Source: Actinomycetota bacterium
Lineage (GTDB): Bacteria; Actinomycetota; Thermoleophilia; RBG-16-64-13
Direction: 5' to 3'
Length of the DNA stretch: 9,442 bases
Assembly: GCA_003157225.1 (NCBI GenBank)
Contig: PMIZ01000251.1
Location: 8,666 to 18,107 of the forward strand
Position numbers and translations under genes: made by a program. The notes below the pieces were generated by a model that was given only the letters and a program-made list of their open reading frames with translations, was not told the DNA's origin and searched no databases. Below are positions 1 to 6,997 of this stretch, piece by piece (positions within the stretch are counted from its first letter, which is position 1; the number at the start of each line of letters is the position of its first letter).

Positions 1-2
1 CC

Positions 3-602
3 CCACGTCCCGGCCGCAACCTCGTGCTCTTCGTCGGAAGGCTTGTCTACTACAAGGGCGTCGATGTCTTGCTGCGTGCTATGGCCAGCGTGGATGCCGA
101 TCTCGTCCTCATCGGGCGCGGGCCGCTGGAGGCCCGGCTGCGAGAGCTGGCCTCGGGGAGCGGCATGGGGACGCGGGTCACCTTTCTGCCGCCCCAGGAC
201 GACGAGGAGCTATTGGCTTGGTATGGTGCGGCGGACGTGTTCTGCCTGCCAAGCGTGGCCCGCAGCGAAGCCTTCGGGCTGGTGCAGATCGAGGCCCACG
301 CGGCCGGCACTCCTGTAGTGTCCACGTCCCTTCCCACCGGGGTCCCCTACGCCAACCTGGACGGGGTCACGGGGCTCATCGTGCCTCCCGGTGACGCCAG
401 TGCGCTCGCGGCAGCGCTCACGCGGCTGCTCTCGGACGGTGAGTTGCGTGCGCGCCTGGGCCACCAGGCGCGCACCCGGGCACTCGCCGAGTTCACGGTT
501 CCTCGCATGGTGGCCGGGACGTTGGAGGTCTACAGAGAAGCGCTCGAGGTTCACGTCGAGGCAGCCGGCCGCCGGCGCCGCACTAGGCAACCGAGGGCAT
601 AG
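3..602 (+). CDS. GT4-type (group 1) glycosyltransferase, C-terminal part; 5' end outside window
   Basis: This frame is open from the window's left edge to TAG at 600-602. About 199 residues are visible and the N-terminal acceptor-binding half is missing. What remains is the donor-nucleotide-binding Rossmann half of a GT-B retaining glycosyltransferase. It opens with VGRLVYYKGVD, giving the Arg and Lys (about residues 13 and 18 of the visible part) that in this family contact the donor phosphates. Next come LIGRGPLEARL and the EX7E signature SEAFGLVQIEA (Glu about 89 and 97), then GTPVVST, the GVTGLIVPPGD loop and a C-terminal helix (FTVPRMVAGTLEVYREAL). A basic tail RRRRTRQ ends the protein. 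The next gene starts on the base after this stop, so it belongs to the same operon. By context it adds a sugar to a lipid-linked glycan on the cytoplasmic face. Donor and acceptor cannot be read from the sequence. The ATG-like GTG at 24 lies inside the conserved fold and is not the true start. Confidence 0.93.
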   Translation, partial: PRPGRNLVLFVGRLVYYKGVDVLLRAMASVDADLVLIGRGPLEARLRELASGSGMGTRVTFLPPQDDEELLAWYGAADVFCLPSVARSEAFGLVQIEAHAAGTPVVSTSLPTGVPYANLDGVTGLIVPPGDASALAAALTRLLSDGELRARLGHQARTRALAEFTVPRMVAGTLEVYREALEVHVEAAGRRRRTRQPRA

Positions 603-1976
603 GTGTCCCGGGGTCGCTTCGTCGCCTTCTCCGTGGTCACGGACGCCGTCCTGGTGAACGCCGGGTTCGTCGTGGCCTTCCTGTTGCGGTTCGGGGGCCA
701 ACTCCCTACCTTCAACTTCAGGTCTTACCTCTTCCTCGCCCCGGTGCTCACCGTCGTCTATGTCGGTGGCGCCTGGACGTATGGCCTCTACGATCCGGAA
801 CGCGCAGACACGGCCTGGGCTGTGGCGCGTGGCGTGGTCGCGGCCGTCACGGTGGGGACCTTGTTCACCGCCGCCCTTGCCTTCTTCGGTAGCACCCGGA
901 CAGCCTCGTTCGCGCGGTCTGCGATCCTCTTGGCCTGGGTGGTCGACCTGGCGCTGCTTGTCGGCTGGCGTCTCGTCCTTCTGCGTCTGGCGCACGTCAG
1001 GATGCCGGAGCAGCGCGTGCTGATCGTGGGCACCGACCCGGCGTCTGTCGAGCTGGCCCGCACCGTCGCCGAACGGCGTCGTTGGGGCTGGACGGTCGCC
1101 GGCCTCGTCAACGCGGACGCCGATTCGGCACAGGTCTCCACGGAGGCTGTCGGGGGCTTCTCGGTGCTCGGCGAGGTGCGCGACTTGGCGCGCATCGCCG
1201 GCGAACACCATGCCAACCGCGTGATTATCGCGAGCCCCACGGCGCTCCGCGAGCTGGTGGAGTCTCTCATCATCGCCGACGGATGCAACGTGCGCGTGGA
1301 CGTGGTCCCCGAGCTCTACGAGATCTTCATTGGCAGCGTGGATGCTATCGTCGGCGACATACCGCTGATGGAGATCTCGCGCACCGCCGTGCCGCGCTAC
1401 TACGCGGCGACCAAGAGGTTGCTGGACGTGACCGTCGCGCTGCTCGCGCTGGTTGTCACCAGCCCGATGTTGCTCGGCGCCGCCGTCGCGCTGGCGGCCA
1501 AGGAAGGCTTTCCGGTTTTCTTCTCACAGGAGCGTGTGGGTCGCAGCATGAGGCGGTTTCGCATCCACAAGCTGCGGACAATGGTGAGAAACGCCGAACA
1601 GCGCAGCGGCCCCGTCATAGCGGGCGAGGATGACCCGCGCATCACCCCGGTGGGGCGCTTCCTGCGCAGGTACCGCATCGACGAGATTCCCCAGTTCGTC
1701 AACATCATCAAGGGAGAGATGAGTTTCGTCGGACCGCGCCCTGAGCGTCCGTATTTCGTCGAGCAGCTCGTCGAGCGGGTGCCGGGCTACAAAGAGCGCT
1801 TCCACCTCAAACCCGGCATGACCGGACTCGCCCAGGTCAGCGGCGGCTACGCGACCACGCCGGAACGCAAACTGAAGTACGATCTCATCTACATTTATCA
1901 TCAGACCCTTGCCATGGACGCGCAGATAGTCGTCGAGACGCTGCGCGTAGTGCTGAGCGGGCGCGGGGCAAGATAG
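603..1976 (+). CDS. Polyprenyl glycosylphosphotransferase (sugar-1-phosphate transferase to undecaprenyl phosphate)
   Basis: A 457-residue membrane enzyme of the WcaJ/WbaP/EpsL type. It should move a sugar-1-phosphate from a nucleotide sugar to undecaprenyl phosphate, the first step of exopolysaccharide or O-antigen-like glycan synthesis. Four hydrophobic segments lie near residues 7-28, 41-60, 73-95 and 105-128. A CoA_binding-like Rossmann domain follows (RVLIVGTDPASVELA, about 138-152; region to about 260). A membrane-inserting helix begins after KRLLDV (about 271-300). The catalytic bacterial sugar transferase domain comes next: SQERVGR (308-314), KLRTM (323-327), YRIDEIPQ with the Asp-Glu pair at 360-361, GEMSFVGPRPERP (371-383) and KPGMTGLAQVSG (403-414). 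The GTG start at 603 directly follows the upstream TAG with no gap and has only a weak GAGGG upstream, so translational coupling is likely. Length matches the full-size family. Sugar specificity (Glc, Gal, GalNAc, etc.) cannot be told from sequence. Confidence 0.95.
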   Translation: MSRGRFVAFSVVTDAVLVNAGFVVAFLLRFGGQLPTFNFRSYLFLAPVLTVVYVGGAWTYGLYDPERADTAWAVARGVVAAVTVGTLFTAALAFFGSTRTASFARSAILLAWVVDLALLVGWRLVLLRLAHVRMPEQRVLIVGTDPASVELARTVAERRRWGWTVAGLVNADADSAQVSTEAVGGFSVLGEVRDLARIAGEHHANRVIIASPTALRELVESLIIADGCNVRVDVVPELYEIFIGSVDAIVGDIPLMEISRTAVPRYYAATKRLLDVTVALLALVVTSPMLLGAAVALAAKEGFPVFFSQERVGRSMRRFRIHKLRTMVRNAEQRSGPVIAGEDDPRITPVGRFLRRYRIDEIPQFVNIIKGEMSFVGPRPERPYFVEQLVERVPGYKERFHLKPGMTGLAQVSGGYATTPERKLKYDLIYIYHQTLAMDAQIVVETLRVVLSGRGAR

Positions 1977-1984
1977 GCGGCAAC

Positions 1985-4216
1985 TTGGCCAACAAACAGA
2001 ACAACCAGCGCAGTCAGGCAGGCTCGCCTCCTCGTCCCGTCGCCAAAGGCCGGGGAGCCAAGGTAGCGCCGGCTGCCAGACCGCAGCAGACCGGGGTCAC
2101 CAAGAGGCGGGCCAGGGTTACCGAAAAGCCGGCCGAAAAGCCTTCCGCCGGCGCGGTCGGGACCGGCATGGGCCGTCGAGTCTCCTGGTGGGCCCTGCTC
2201 GCCCTCGTGTTCGTCGTCCCCTTGGCCATGAGCAACTTCACCTTCCTAGGTTTCCACACGCCGTTCACCTACGACCAGTTCGAGATCATCAAGATCGTCC
2301 TCATGCGCATCCTCACCCTCATCGCCGTCGCCGCGTGGGCCTGGGATCTGCTTCGGCGGGGTGGGGAGCTGCGCCGAACCCCCATCGACTGGCTGATACT
2401 CGCCTTCATCGTCTGGGTGGCGATAACGACCGCCACGTCCATCCATTGGCCCATGGCCCTCTTCGGAAAGCCTCGCCGCTATGAGGGCTTGCTGACCTTC
2501 GCCAACTTCGCCGTCATCTACTTTCTGATACTCCAGTTCGCCGATGGGGCCGCCCGCGTGCGCACGCTGGCCAAGAGCCTCTTCTTCTCGAGCGTGATCG
2601 TCGCAGCCTACGGAGTGCTCCAGTTCCTCGGCTGGGACCCCGCCAAGTGGGGAAACCTCGCCTTCGAGTCGAACCGTGCCTTCTCCACCTTCGGCAACCC
2701 CGATCCGCTGGGTGGCTTCCTCATCTTGTCAACCGCCGTGGCGCTCGGACTGGCGCTCGCGGAGAAGGACCTGAGGTGGCGGCTGGGGTACTGGGCCGGC
2801 TTCGCGTTGAACGGCGTCTGCCTCATCGCGACCTTCACCCGGGGAGCCTGGATCGGCGGGGCCGTCGCTATCGCCCTTGTCGGAGTCATCGCCTGGCGGC
2901 ATCGGGCGGGGCTGCGGCGGGCGGACTGGATCCCGGCGGGGGTGAGCGCCGCGCTCGGCGTGGGCATCATCGCTCACAGCCTGTCGAGCGGCAGCCAAGT
3001 GATGAACTTCGCCAAGCGTTTCCGCTCCATCCTGCAGTTCGGCGGCGGTAGCGGGCAGACCAGGACCGAGATCTGGAGGGCGGCTCTCTCGGCCATAAAA
3101 CACCGCCCCATCCAGGGATGGGGCGCCGACACGTTCCGCCTCGTCTTTCCCAAGTTCAAGCCCCTCTCCTACGTGCGCGACGCGGGCGGCACCTCAGTCG
3201 CGGACAACGCGCACGACTACCCGTTGCAACTGGCGACAGGCCTCGGCATCCCGGGTGTGATCATGATGTACGGCATCTTCGTATGGGCCGGGATACGCTC
3301 GTTTGGAACCGTCTTTCGGCGTTCCGAGGACTCCTCGCGGGTGCTCGTGGGCGCCTTCTGGGCCGCGGCTGCCGGTCATCTCGTCCACCTTCTGTTCGCG
3401 GTGCCCGCCGTGGGAAGCACCTTCCTGCTCTGGGCGGCGCTAGGCGTGGTTCTGGCTCCCACCTCGCGGGTGGTCGAAGTGAAGAGGCCCAAGTGGGGCT
3501 TGGTCGCCGCCATCCTGATCATCGTGGTGGCCGCCGCCGGCATCGGCTATCAGGGAGTGCCTCTCGCGGCGGACCATTCGTATCTGGTGTCGGGCACCGG
3601 CAGTGCAGGTCCTGCCCGCGCCGAGGCCCTGCGGCAGGCCGTGCGCCTCAATCCCCTCAACGGGAGCTATCGCACCGAGCTGGGCCAAGCCTACAGCTCG
3701 GAGGTGCGAGGATTCCTGTCAGCGGCGACCGCGGCGAAGAACGCCGGCCAGGATGTCACCCCGTATGTTGCAGAGGCAAAGACCAGCTTCGCAAAAGGCG
3801 TGGCGGCATTTGAGGACGCAATCGCGTTCCAGCCGGATGAATACGACAACTACGTTTCGCTGGGCGACCTCTACAACCTCGGTGGTCAGGCGCTCGACCG
3901 CAACTACTACACCGACGCCCTGGCCATCGCCAACCGCGGACTGCAGATCGAGCCCTACGGCACCACCATACGAGCGGTGCTCGCCTACGCCCTCCTCAGC
4001 ACGGGCAAGACGGACCAAGGTATCTCGGCACTCGAGTACTGCATGCAGATCGACCCGCGGGGCGCCGACGCGGCCCTGCTCCTCGCCCAGGCCTACGAGC
4101 GGATCGGCCGGGCGGCCGACGCGCTCTCCCTGCTGCGGTCCGTGGAGAAGCGGCGACCTGGTCAGGCGGGCGTGGCCGAGGCCATCAAGAAGCTGGAGGC
4201 CCAGAACCCCTCCTAG
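1985..4216 (+). CDS. Wzy/WaaL-like O-antigen ligase or polymerase with C-terminal TPR domain
   Basis: A 743-residue multi-spanning protein with three parts. Residues 1-66 are a Lys/Arg/Pro-rich, probably cytoplasmic tail. Residues 67-522 hold about 12-13 hydrophobic segments with a large non-membrane loop near 335-415. That loop and what follows carry the Wzy_C features: TRTEIWRAALSAI (359-371), HRPIQGWGADTF (373-384) and NAHDYPLQLATGLGIPG (408-424), the last resembling the H-[NSQ]-x9-G loop of O-antigen ligases. Residues 530-743 are tetratricopeptide repeats, for example the helix pairs ending RLNPLNG, AFQPDEY, QIEPYGT and QIDPRGA. The likely role is joining or polymerising lipid-linked glycan on the outer face of the membrane. 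The TPR part could bind partners, acceptor or chain. The start is TTG at 1985 with AGGCGG 4 bases upstream. The next in-frame ATG would remove only the basic tail. It lies 8 bases after the transferase gene, so same operon. Protein O-glycosylation (PglL-like) is an alternative to glycan ligation. Confidence 0.88.
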   Translation: MANKQNNQRSQAGSPPRPVAKGRGAKVAPAARPQQTGVTKRRARVTEKPAEKPSAGAVGTGMGRRVSWWALLALVFVVPLAMSNFTFLGFHTPFTYDQFEIIKIVLMRILTLIAVAAWAWDLLRRGGELRRTPIDWLILAFIVWVAITTATSIHWPMALFGKPRRYEGLLTFANFAVIYFLILQFADGAARVRTLAKSLFFSSVIVAAYGVLQFLGWDPAKWGNLAFESNRAFSTFGNPDPLGGFLILSTAVALGLALAEKDLRWRLGYWAGFALNGVCLIATFTRGAWIGGAVAIALVGVIAWRHRAGLRRADWIPAGVSAALGVGIIAHSLSSGSQVMNFAKRFRSILQFGGGSGQTRTEIWRAALSAIKHRPIQGWGADTFRLVFPKFKPLSYVRDAGGTSVADNAHDYPLQLATGLGIPGVIMMYGIFVWAGIRSFGTVFRRSEDSSRVLVGAFWAAAAGHLVHLLFAVPAVGSTFLLWAALGVVLAPTSRVVEVKRPKWGLVAAILIIVVAAAGIGYQGVPLAADHSYLVSGTGSAGPARAEALRQAVRLNPLNGSYRTELGQAYSSEVRGFLSAATAAKNAGQDVTPYVAEAKTSFAKGVAAFEDAIAFQPDEYDNYVSLGDLYNLGGQALDRNYYTDALAIANRGLQIEPYGTTIRAVLAYALLSTGKTDQGISALEYCMQIDPRGADAALLLAQAYERIGRAADALSLLRSVEKRRPGQAGVAEAIKKLEAQNPS

Positions 4217-4239
4217 CGAGGCCGCGGCCCGCGGGCGTG

Positions 4240-4266
4240 CTGACTCACGCGGCGCCGGGGTACACT
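4240..4266 (+). promoter_or_regulatory. Weak sigma70-like promoter candidate for the CBS-ACT gene
   Basis: CTGACT (4240-4245) and TACACT (4261-4266) each match the -35 and -10 consensus at 4 of 6 positions. The spacer is 15 bases, shorter than the ideal 17. It lies in the 87-base gap before the CBS-ACT gene, which is the only real gap in the plus-strand run from the left edge to 4936. That makes independent transcription of the gene plausible, but read-through from the glycan operon is equally possible. A GC-only palindrome, GCCCGCGGGC, sits just upstream without a T tract, so it is not a clear terminator. Confidence 0.3.
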
Positions 4267-4303
4267 TTGGGAAGCCGTTCGGTGCAAGAGTGGGAGGATC
4301 ACC

Positions 4304-4936
4304 ATGCTCGTTCGCGAGAGAATGTCAATTCACCCAATGACCACCACCCTCGACTCGTCCGTTCCGGACGCTCTCAAGGTGATGCAGGGAAGCAAAGTCC
4401 GCCAATTGCCCGTCTTGGATGACAAGGGGAAGTTGGTCGGCATCGTCTCGCTGGCCGACCTGTTCCGGGTCCTACCGTCGCCCGCCAGTTCACTCAGCGT
4501 CTGGGAGATGGGCTACCTGGTCGAGCAGATCAAGGTAGCGGACGTCATGACCAAGGACGTCATCACCGTGGCGCCCGATACGGCCGTCGAAGAAGCCGGT
4601 CGCATCATGGCCGAGAGCAAGGTGAGCGGGCTGCCGGTCATGGTCGGCCACGATCTGGTGGGCATGATCACCGAATCGCACCTATTCAGCATCCTGCTCG
4701 ACATTTTCGGGGCCCGGCAGCCCGGGGTACGGGTGACGGCGAGGATGCCCCTCGAGAAGGGTGGGCTGGCCAAGATCTCCACGGCTATTGCAGGCATCGG
4801 CGGCCATTTCATGGCATTCGCGGAAAGCATGGACGAGGGCACCGTCACGTTCAAAGTCCAGGACGTGGGCCGCGACGAACTGCTTGAGGTCGTCCAGCCT
4901 CTTGTGAGCGAAGTGATCGACGTGCGGGAGGCGTAG
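4304..4936 (+). CDS. CBS-pair plus ACT domain protein (AcuB-like regulator)
   Basis: A 210-residue soluble protein with no signal or membrane segment. Two CBS motifs form one Bateman module: residues about 1-58 (MSIHPMTTTLDSSVPDALKV, then RQLPVLDDKGKLVGIVSLADL) and about 79-134 (ADVMTKDVITVAPDTAVEEA, then VSGLPVMVGHDLVGMITESHL). Residues about 141-207 fit an ACT domain (VRVTARMPLEKGGLAKISTAIAG as start, ending with VVQPLVSEVIDV). CBS pairs usually bind adenosine nucleotides or S-adenosylmethionine and ACT domains usually bind amino acids, so this looks like a small ligand sensor. The target is not visible. Family members are often named after AcuB of acetoin utilisation, but no acetoin gene is here, so the symbol is withheld. 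The ATG start is supported by a strong GGGAGG (4292-4297) 6 bases upstream. Link to the glycan genes or to the acyl-CoA dehydrogenase is unproven. Confidence 0.9.
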   Translation: MLVRERMSIHPMTTTLDSSVPDALKVMQGSKVRQLPVLDDKGKLVGIVSLADLFRVLPSPASSLSVWEMGYLVEQIKVADVMTKDVITVAPDTAVEEAGRIMAESKVSGLPVMVGHDLVGMITESHLFSILLDIFGARQPGVRVTARMPLEKGGLAKISTAIAGIGGHFMAFAESMDEGTVTFKVQDVGRDELLEVVQPLVSEVIDVREA

Positions 4937-4952
4937 CGCGCTCAGCGACGCC
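4930..4952. terminator. Candidate bidirectional hairpin between convergent stops
   Basis: GGCGT (4930-4934) pairs with ACGCC (4948-4952). After a two-base bulge, CGC (4937-4939) pairs with GCG (4945-4947) around the loop GCTCA. The hairpin spans both stop codons (TAG at 4934-4936 on plus, TGA at 4944-4942 on minus). Position fits a shared terminator for the two convergent genes, but neither side has a T run. It could therefore be Rho-assisted or just GC-rich coincidence. Confidence 0.3.
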
Positions 4953-5892
4953 CCGTCTTCCGCAGCGCCAGAATAACCGCCGCCAGCGCCTCGTCCCGCT
5001 CGGCCTGCAACTCTGCCACCGCCTTGCCGCCCGTCTCCTCTCTGACCCCAGCGGCGAGCACATCGGCCGTGTCGGCAGGAAAGGTGGTCCAGGAGGCGAG
5101 ATCCCGCAGCATGCCCTCCTTCGTAGCGGTCAGATGCGCGACATGGCCGCGTATGCCCGCGTCTCCCCCGCCGAGGTGATAGACGAGGTGTGGTCCCGTG
5201 ACCGCCCAACGCAGGCCGGGTCCATAGCAGATGGCTCTATCGACGTCCTCGACGCTGGCGGCGCCCGAACGGACCAGTTCGATGGCCTCCCGCCACAGCG
5301 CCGCCGACATGCGATTGGCGATGTAGCCGGGGATGTCCGAGTTCAACACGATCGGCTCTTTGCCTACGCTCGCATAGAAGGCCCGCGCGCGCTCGAGCTC
5401 TTCGGGGTCGGTGAGCCTCCCGGGAGCCAGTTCCACCAGAGGGATGATGTGCGGCGGATTGTACGGATGAGCGGCGAGGGTCCGGCCGGGAAGACGTGAG
5501 TCCTGCTGGATGGCGGTGATCGACAGCCCCGACGAACTGGTGGCGATGAGGGCGTGGTCGGGCGCGGCTTGGCTTGCCTGGGCGAAGACGGCGCGTTTGA
5601 GCGTAACGTCATCGGTAACGCATTCCTGCACCAGATCGGCCCCGGCAACCGCCTGCTCCAAGGTGGCGACGCCGACGAGCGCGCCGATGCCCTTCTCAGC
5701 CGCTCCGGGCTCCGCCAGCTCCTTTTCGACCAGGAATCGAGCCGCGGCCGCAGCGCGCGTCACAGCCTGCTTCGCTACCTCCGGCCTCGTATCAAATAGC
5801 CTGACCGTGTATCCGTGGGCCGCGAACAGGCCGGCCCAGCTCGCTCCCGTGCCGCCTGCCCCGATGATGCCGATGATGCCCTTCTCGTCCAT
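4942..5892 (-). CDS. 3-hydroxyacyl-CoA dehydrogenase family, NAD-dependent (short, single-function form)
   Basis: A 316-residue protein. The Rossmann motif is GAGGTG (residues 11-16), with Asp34 at the end of the second strand (RLFDTR), which favours NAD over NADP. Catalytic features follow: SSSG (119-122), His142 in AHPYNPPHIIPLVE, Glu154, and Asn193 in IPGYIANRM. The C-terminal all-helical domain includes GPGLRWAVTGPHLVYHLGGG (224-243). This size and the RWAVTGP signature fit the branch with 3-hydroxybutyryl-CoA, L-gulonate and L-carnitine 3-dehydrogenases rather than the large FadB/FadJ fusion. The reaction is reversible oxidation of a 3-hydroxy group to 3-oxo; the exact substrate is open. 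The start is set at ATG 5892 because AAGGCGGTG lies just upstream and the conserved N-terminal strand begins there. The reading frame extends 34 codons further upstream without homology-like sequence. No thiolase, hydratase or acyl-CoA dehydrogenase gene is adjacent, so it stands alone. It ends in TGA. Confidence 0.92.
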   Translation of the reverse strand: MDEKGIIGIIGAGGTGASWAGLFAAHGYTVRLFDTRPEVAKQAVTRAAAAARFLVEKELAEPGAAEKGIGALVGVATLEQAVAGADLVQECVTDDVTLKRAVFAQASQAAPDHALIATSSSGLSITAIQQDSRLPGRTLAAHPYNPPHIIPLVELAPGRLTDPEELERARAFYASVGKEPIVLNSDIPGYIANRMSAALWREAIELVRSGAASVEDVDRAICYGPGLRWAVTGPHLVYHLGGGDAGIRGHVAHLTATKEGMLRDLASWTTFPADTADVLAAGVREETGGKAVAELQAERDEALAAVILALRKTGRR

Positions 5893-5924
5893 GCTCACCG
5901 CCTTGGTGGTTCGATCTCGACCCG

Positions 5925-5930
5925 ATGATA
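5925..5930 (-). promoter_or_regulatory. -10-like hexamer upstream of the dehydrogenase gene
   Basis: On the minus strand this reads TATCAT, 5 of 6 to the -10 consensus. It lies 32 bases upstream of the ATG at 5892, which would give a short leader of about 25 bases. No convincing -35 box is at the right distance, so it would depend on an activator or another sigma factor, or be chance. Confidence 0.3.
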
Positions 5931-5954
5931 CCCTGGAAACGTCGCGAGCCGGCC

Positions 5955-5971
5955 CTGGCAGCCGGTGCCAG
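5955..5971. repeat. Perfect 6-bp inverted repeat, operator-like, in a divergent spacer
   Basis: CTGGCA-N5-TGCCAG is a perfect dyad in the 122-base region between the divergent genes starting at 5892 (minus) and 6015 (plus). Directly after it come two near-identical heptamers, GTCGATT and GTCGATC (5971-5984). The dyad lies 25 bases upstream of the TATCAT on the minus strand, i.e. in the -35 zone where a regulator could act. No adjacent regulator gene is visible. It could also be a weak RNA hairpin. Confidence 0.4.
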
Positions 5972-6014
5972 TCGATTGTCGATCTGGTGGTCAACGTCCG
6001 TTGGGAGTAGGTGG

Positions 6015-6971
6015 ATGAGAAACGTCTTGAGACATGCGCGCGGGGTAGCTCATCGATTGCAGGTGGGCTTGTTCCCCCCGGCGTATTTGCCGATTGACGC
6101 TTCAGGTCAGGCTGCCGACGATCTCATCAGCTCGGGGCTGGAAAAGGGGCTGCCTTTCATGGCCGCTCGCTTGGGACGCATCGAGCTGCGTGCCGTCTTG
6201 CGCTGGTGGGATCGCCAGACCGGCGGTAAGAACCGGCTCGTCGACGCCCTGGAGCGGCTCCAAGGCAAGCGCGGGCCCACTGATTGGGGTGCCTCCATCC
6301 GCTTCTCAATGGAAAACAACGCCGGCTTCTTCCCGGCGGAACCGGAGTATCTGAATCGATTCGCCGAACGAATGGTGAATGATCTACGAGAACTGGACAT
6401 TCTTGGATCCTGCCAATCTGAGGAGGTCCGGGTGCGTTCCTTCTTCCCCAACGCCACGATCGTCCCCTTGAGAGACCTGGAACCCTACTACCACCCAGAA
6501 CCGTGGACCAGGGTACTGGAAGGCAAGACTGTCTTGGTGATCCACCCGTTCGAGAGCAGCATCCGCAAGCAGTACGGGCGGCGCGATGCCCTATTTGCGA
6601 ACCCCCAAGTACTGCCCGCTTTCGAGCTGAGGACCATCAAGGCCGTCCAGTCGATGGGTGGAAGCCACCCTGACTACCCGGATTGGTTCGCCGCGCTGGA
6701 GGCCATGCAGCAGAAGATCGCGGCGGTCCAATTCGATGTGGCCATCATCGGGGCCGGCGCCTATGGTTTCCCGTTGGCAGCCTTTGTCAAGCGCCTGGGT
6801 CACCAGGCAATCCATCTGGGCGGCGCCACGCAGATCTTGTTCGGCATTCGTGGCCGCCGGTGGGACAGTAGGCCCTTCTTTGCGGCCTTGATGAATGAAG
6901 CCTGGGTCCGGCCCTTGCCTGAAGAGATGCCGGAGAACTACCTCGCGGTTGAGGACGGCTGCTATTGGTGA
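6015..6971 (+). CDS. Putative GT-D-fold-like glycosyltransferase, function unproven
   Basis: A 318-residue soluble protein without signal peptide or membrane helix. I recognise the pattern from uncharacterised proteins in polysaccharide loci that are sometimes labelled GT-D-fold glycosyltransferases; this is from memory. Visible blocks are FMAARLGRIELRAVL (48-62; the Arg-Leu-Gly-x-x-Glu may stand for the GDGE-type site of GT-D enzymes), NNAGFFP (101-107), LEPYYHPEPW (155-164), GKTVLVIHPFESSIRKQY (170-187), FDVAIIGAGAYGFPLAAFVK (240-259), AIHLGGATQILFGIRGRRW (265-283) and a terminal GCYW. The second half reads like a Rossmann-type fold. The ATG at 6015 is preferred because GGGAG (6003-6007) sits 7 bases upstream; the same frame extends to an ATG at 5925 with no ribosome-binding site and unconvincing sequence. 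Codon use is odd: for residues 111-136, 15 of 26 codons end in A or T, unlike the neighbours. It converges on selC, 26 bases away. It ends in TGA. It may serve the glycan pathway of the left part or be a transferred gene. Confidence 0.72.
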   Translation: MRNVLRHARGVAHRLQVGLFPPAYLPIDASGQAADDLISSGLEKGLPFMAARLGRIELRAVLRWWDRQTGGKNRLVDALERLQGKRGPTDWGASIRFSMENNAGFFPAEPEYLNRFAERMVNDLRELDILGSCQSEEVRVRSFFPNATIVPLRDLEPYYHPEPWTRVLEGKTVLVIHPFESSIRKQYGRRDALFANPQVLPAFELRTIKAVQSMGGSHPDYPDWFAALEAMQQKIAAVQFDVAIIGAGAYGFPLAAFVKRLGHQAIHLGGATQILFGIRGRRWDSRPFFAALMNEAWVRPLPEEMPENYLAVEDGCYW

Positions 6972-6997
6972 CGCATAGCGGACTCATGCAAACAAGC

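Noticed and set aside
210..1211. Long minus-strand open frame over the first two glycan genes
   Set aside because: The product is Arg/Gly/His-rich and motif-free, while the plus strand encodes clear GT4 and sugar-transferase motifs. It is a GC-rich shadow.
5955..5971. Sigma54 promoter (TGGCA followed by TGC)
   Set aside because: The distance from GG to GC is 10 bases, not 12, and the site is a symmetric dyad; no sigma54 activator is nearby.
5893..5994. N-terminal extension of the dehydrogenase to 5994
   Set aside because: The extra 34 residues carry no family sequence, and a good ribosome-binding site precedes ATG 5892 where the Rossmann strand starts.
5925..6014. Upstream ATG at 5925 for the 6015 gene
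   Set aside because: No ribosome-binding site at 5925, the extra residues look like translated non-coding DNA, and it would overlap the divergent promoter area; ATG 6015 has GGGAG at a proper distance.
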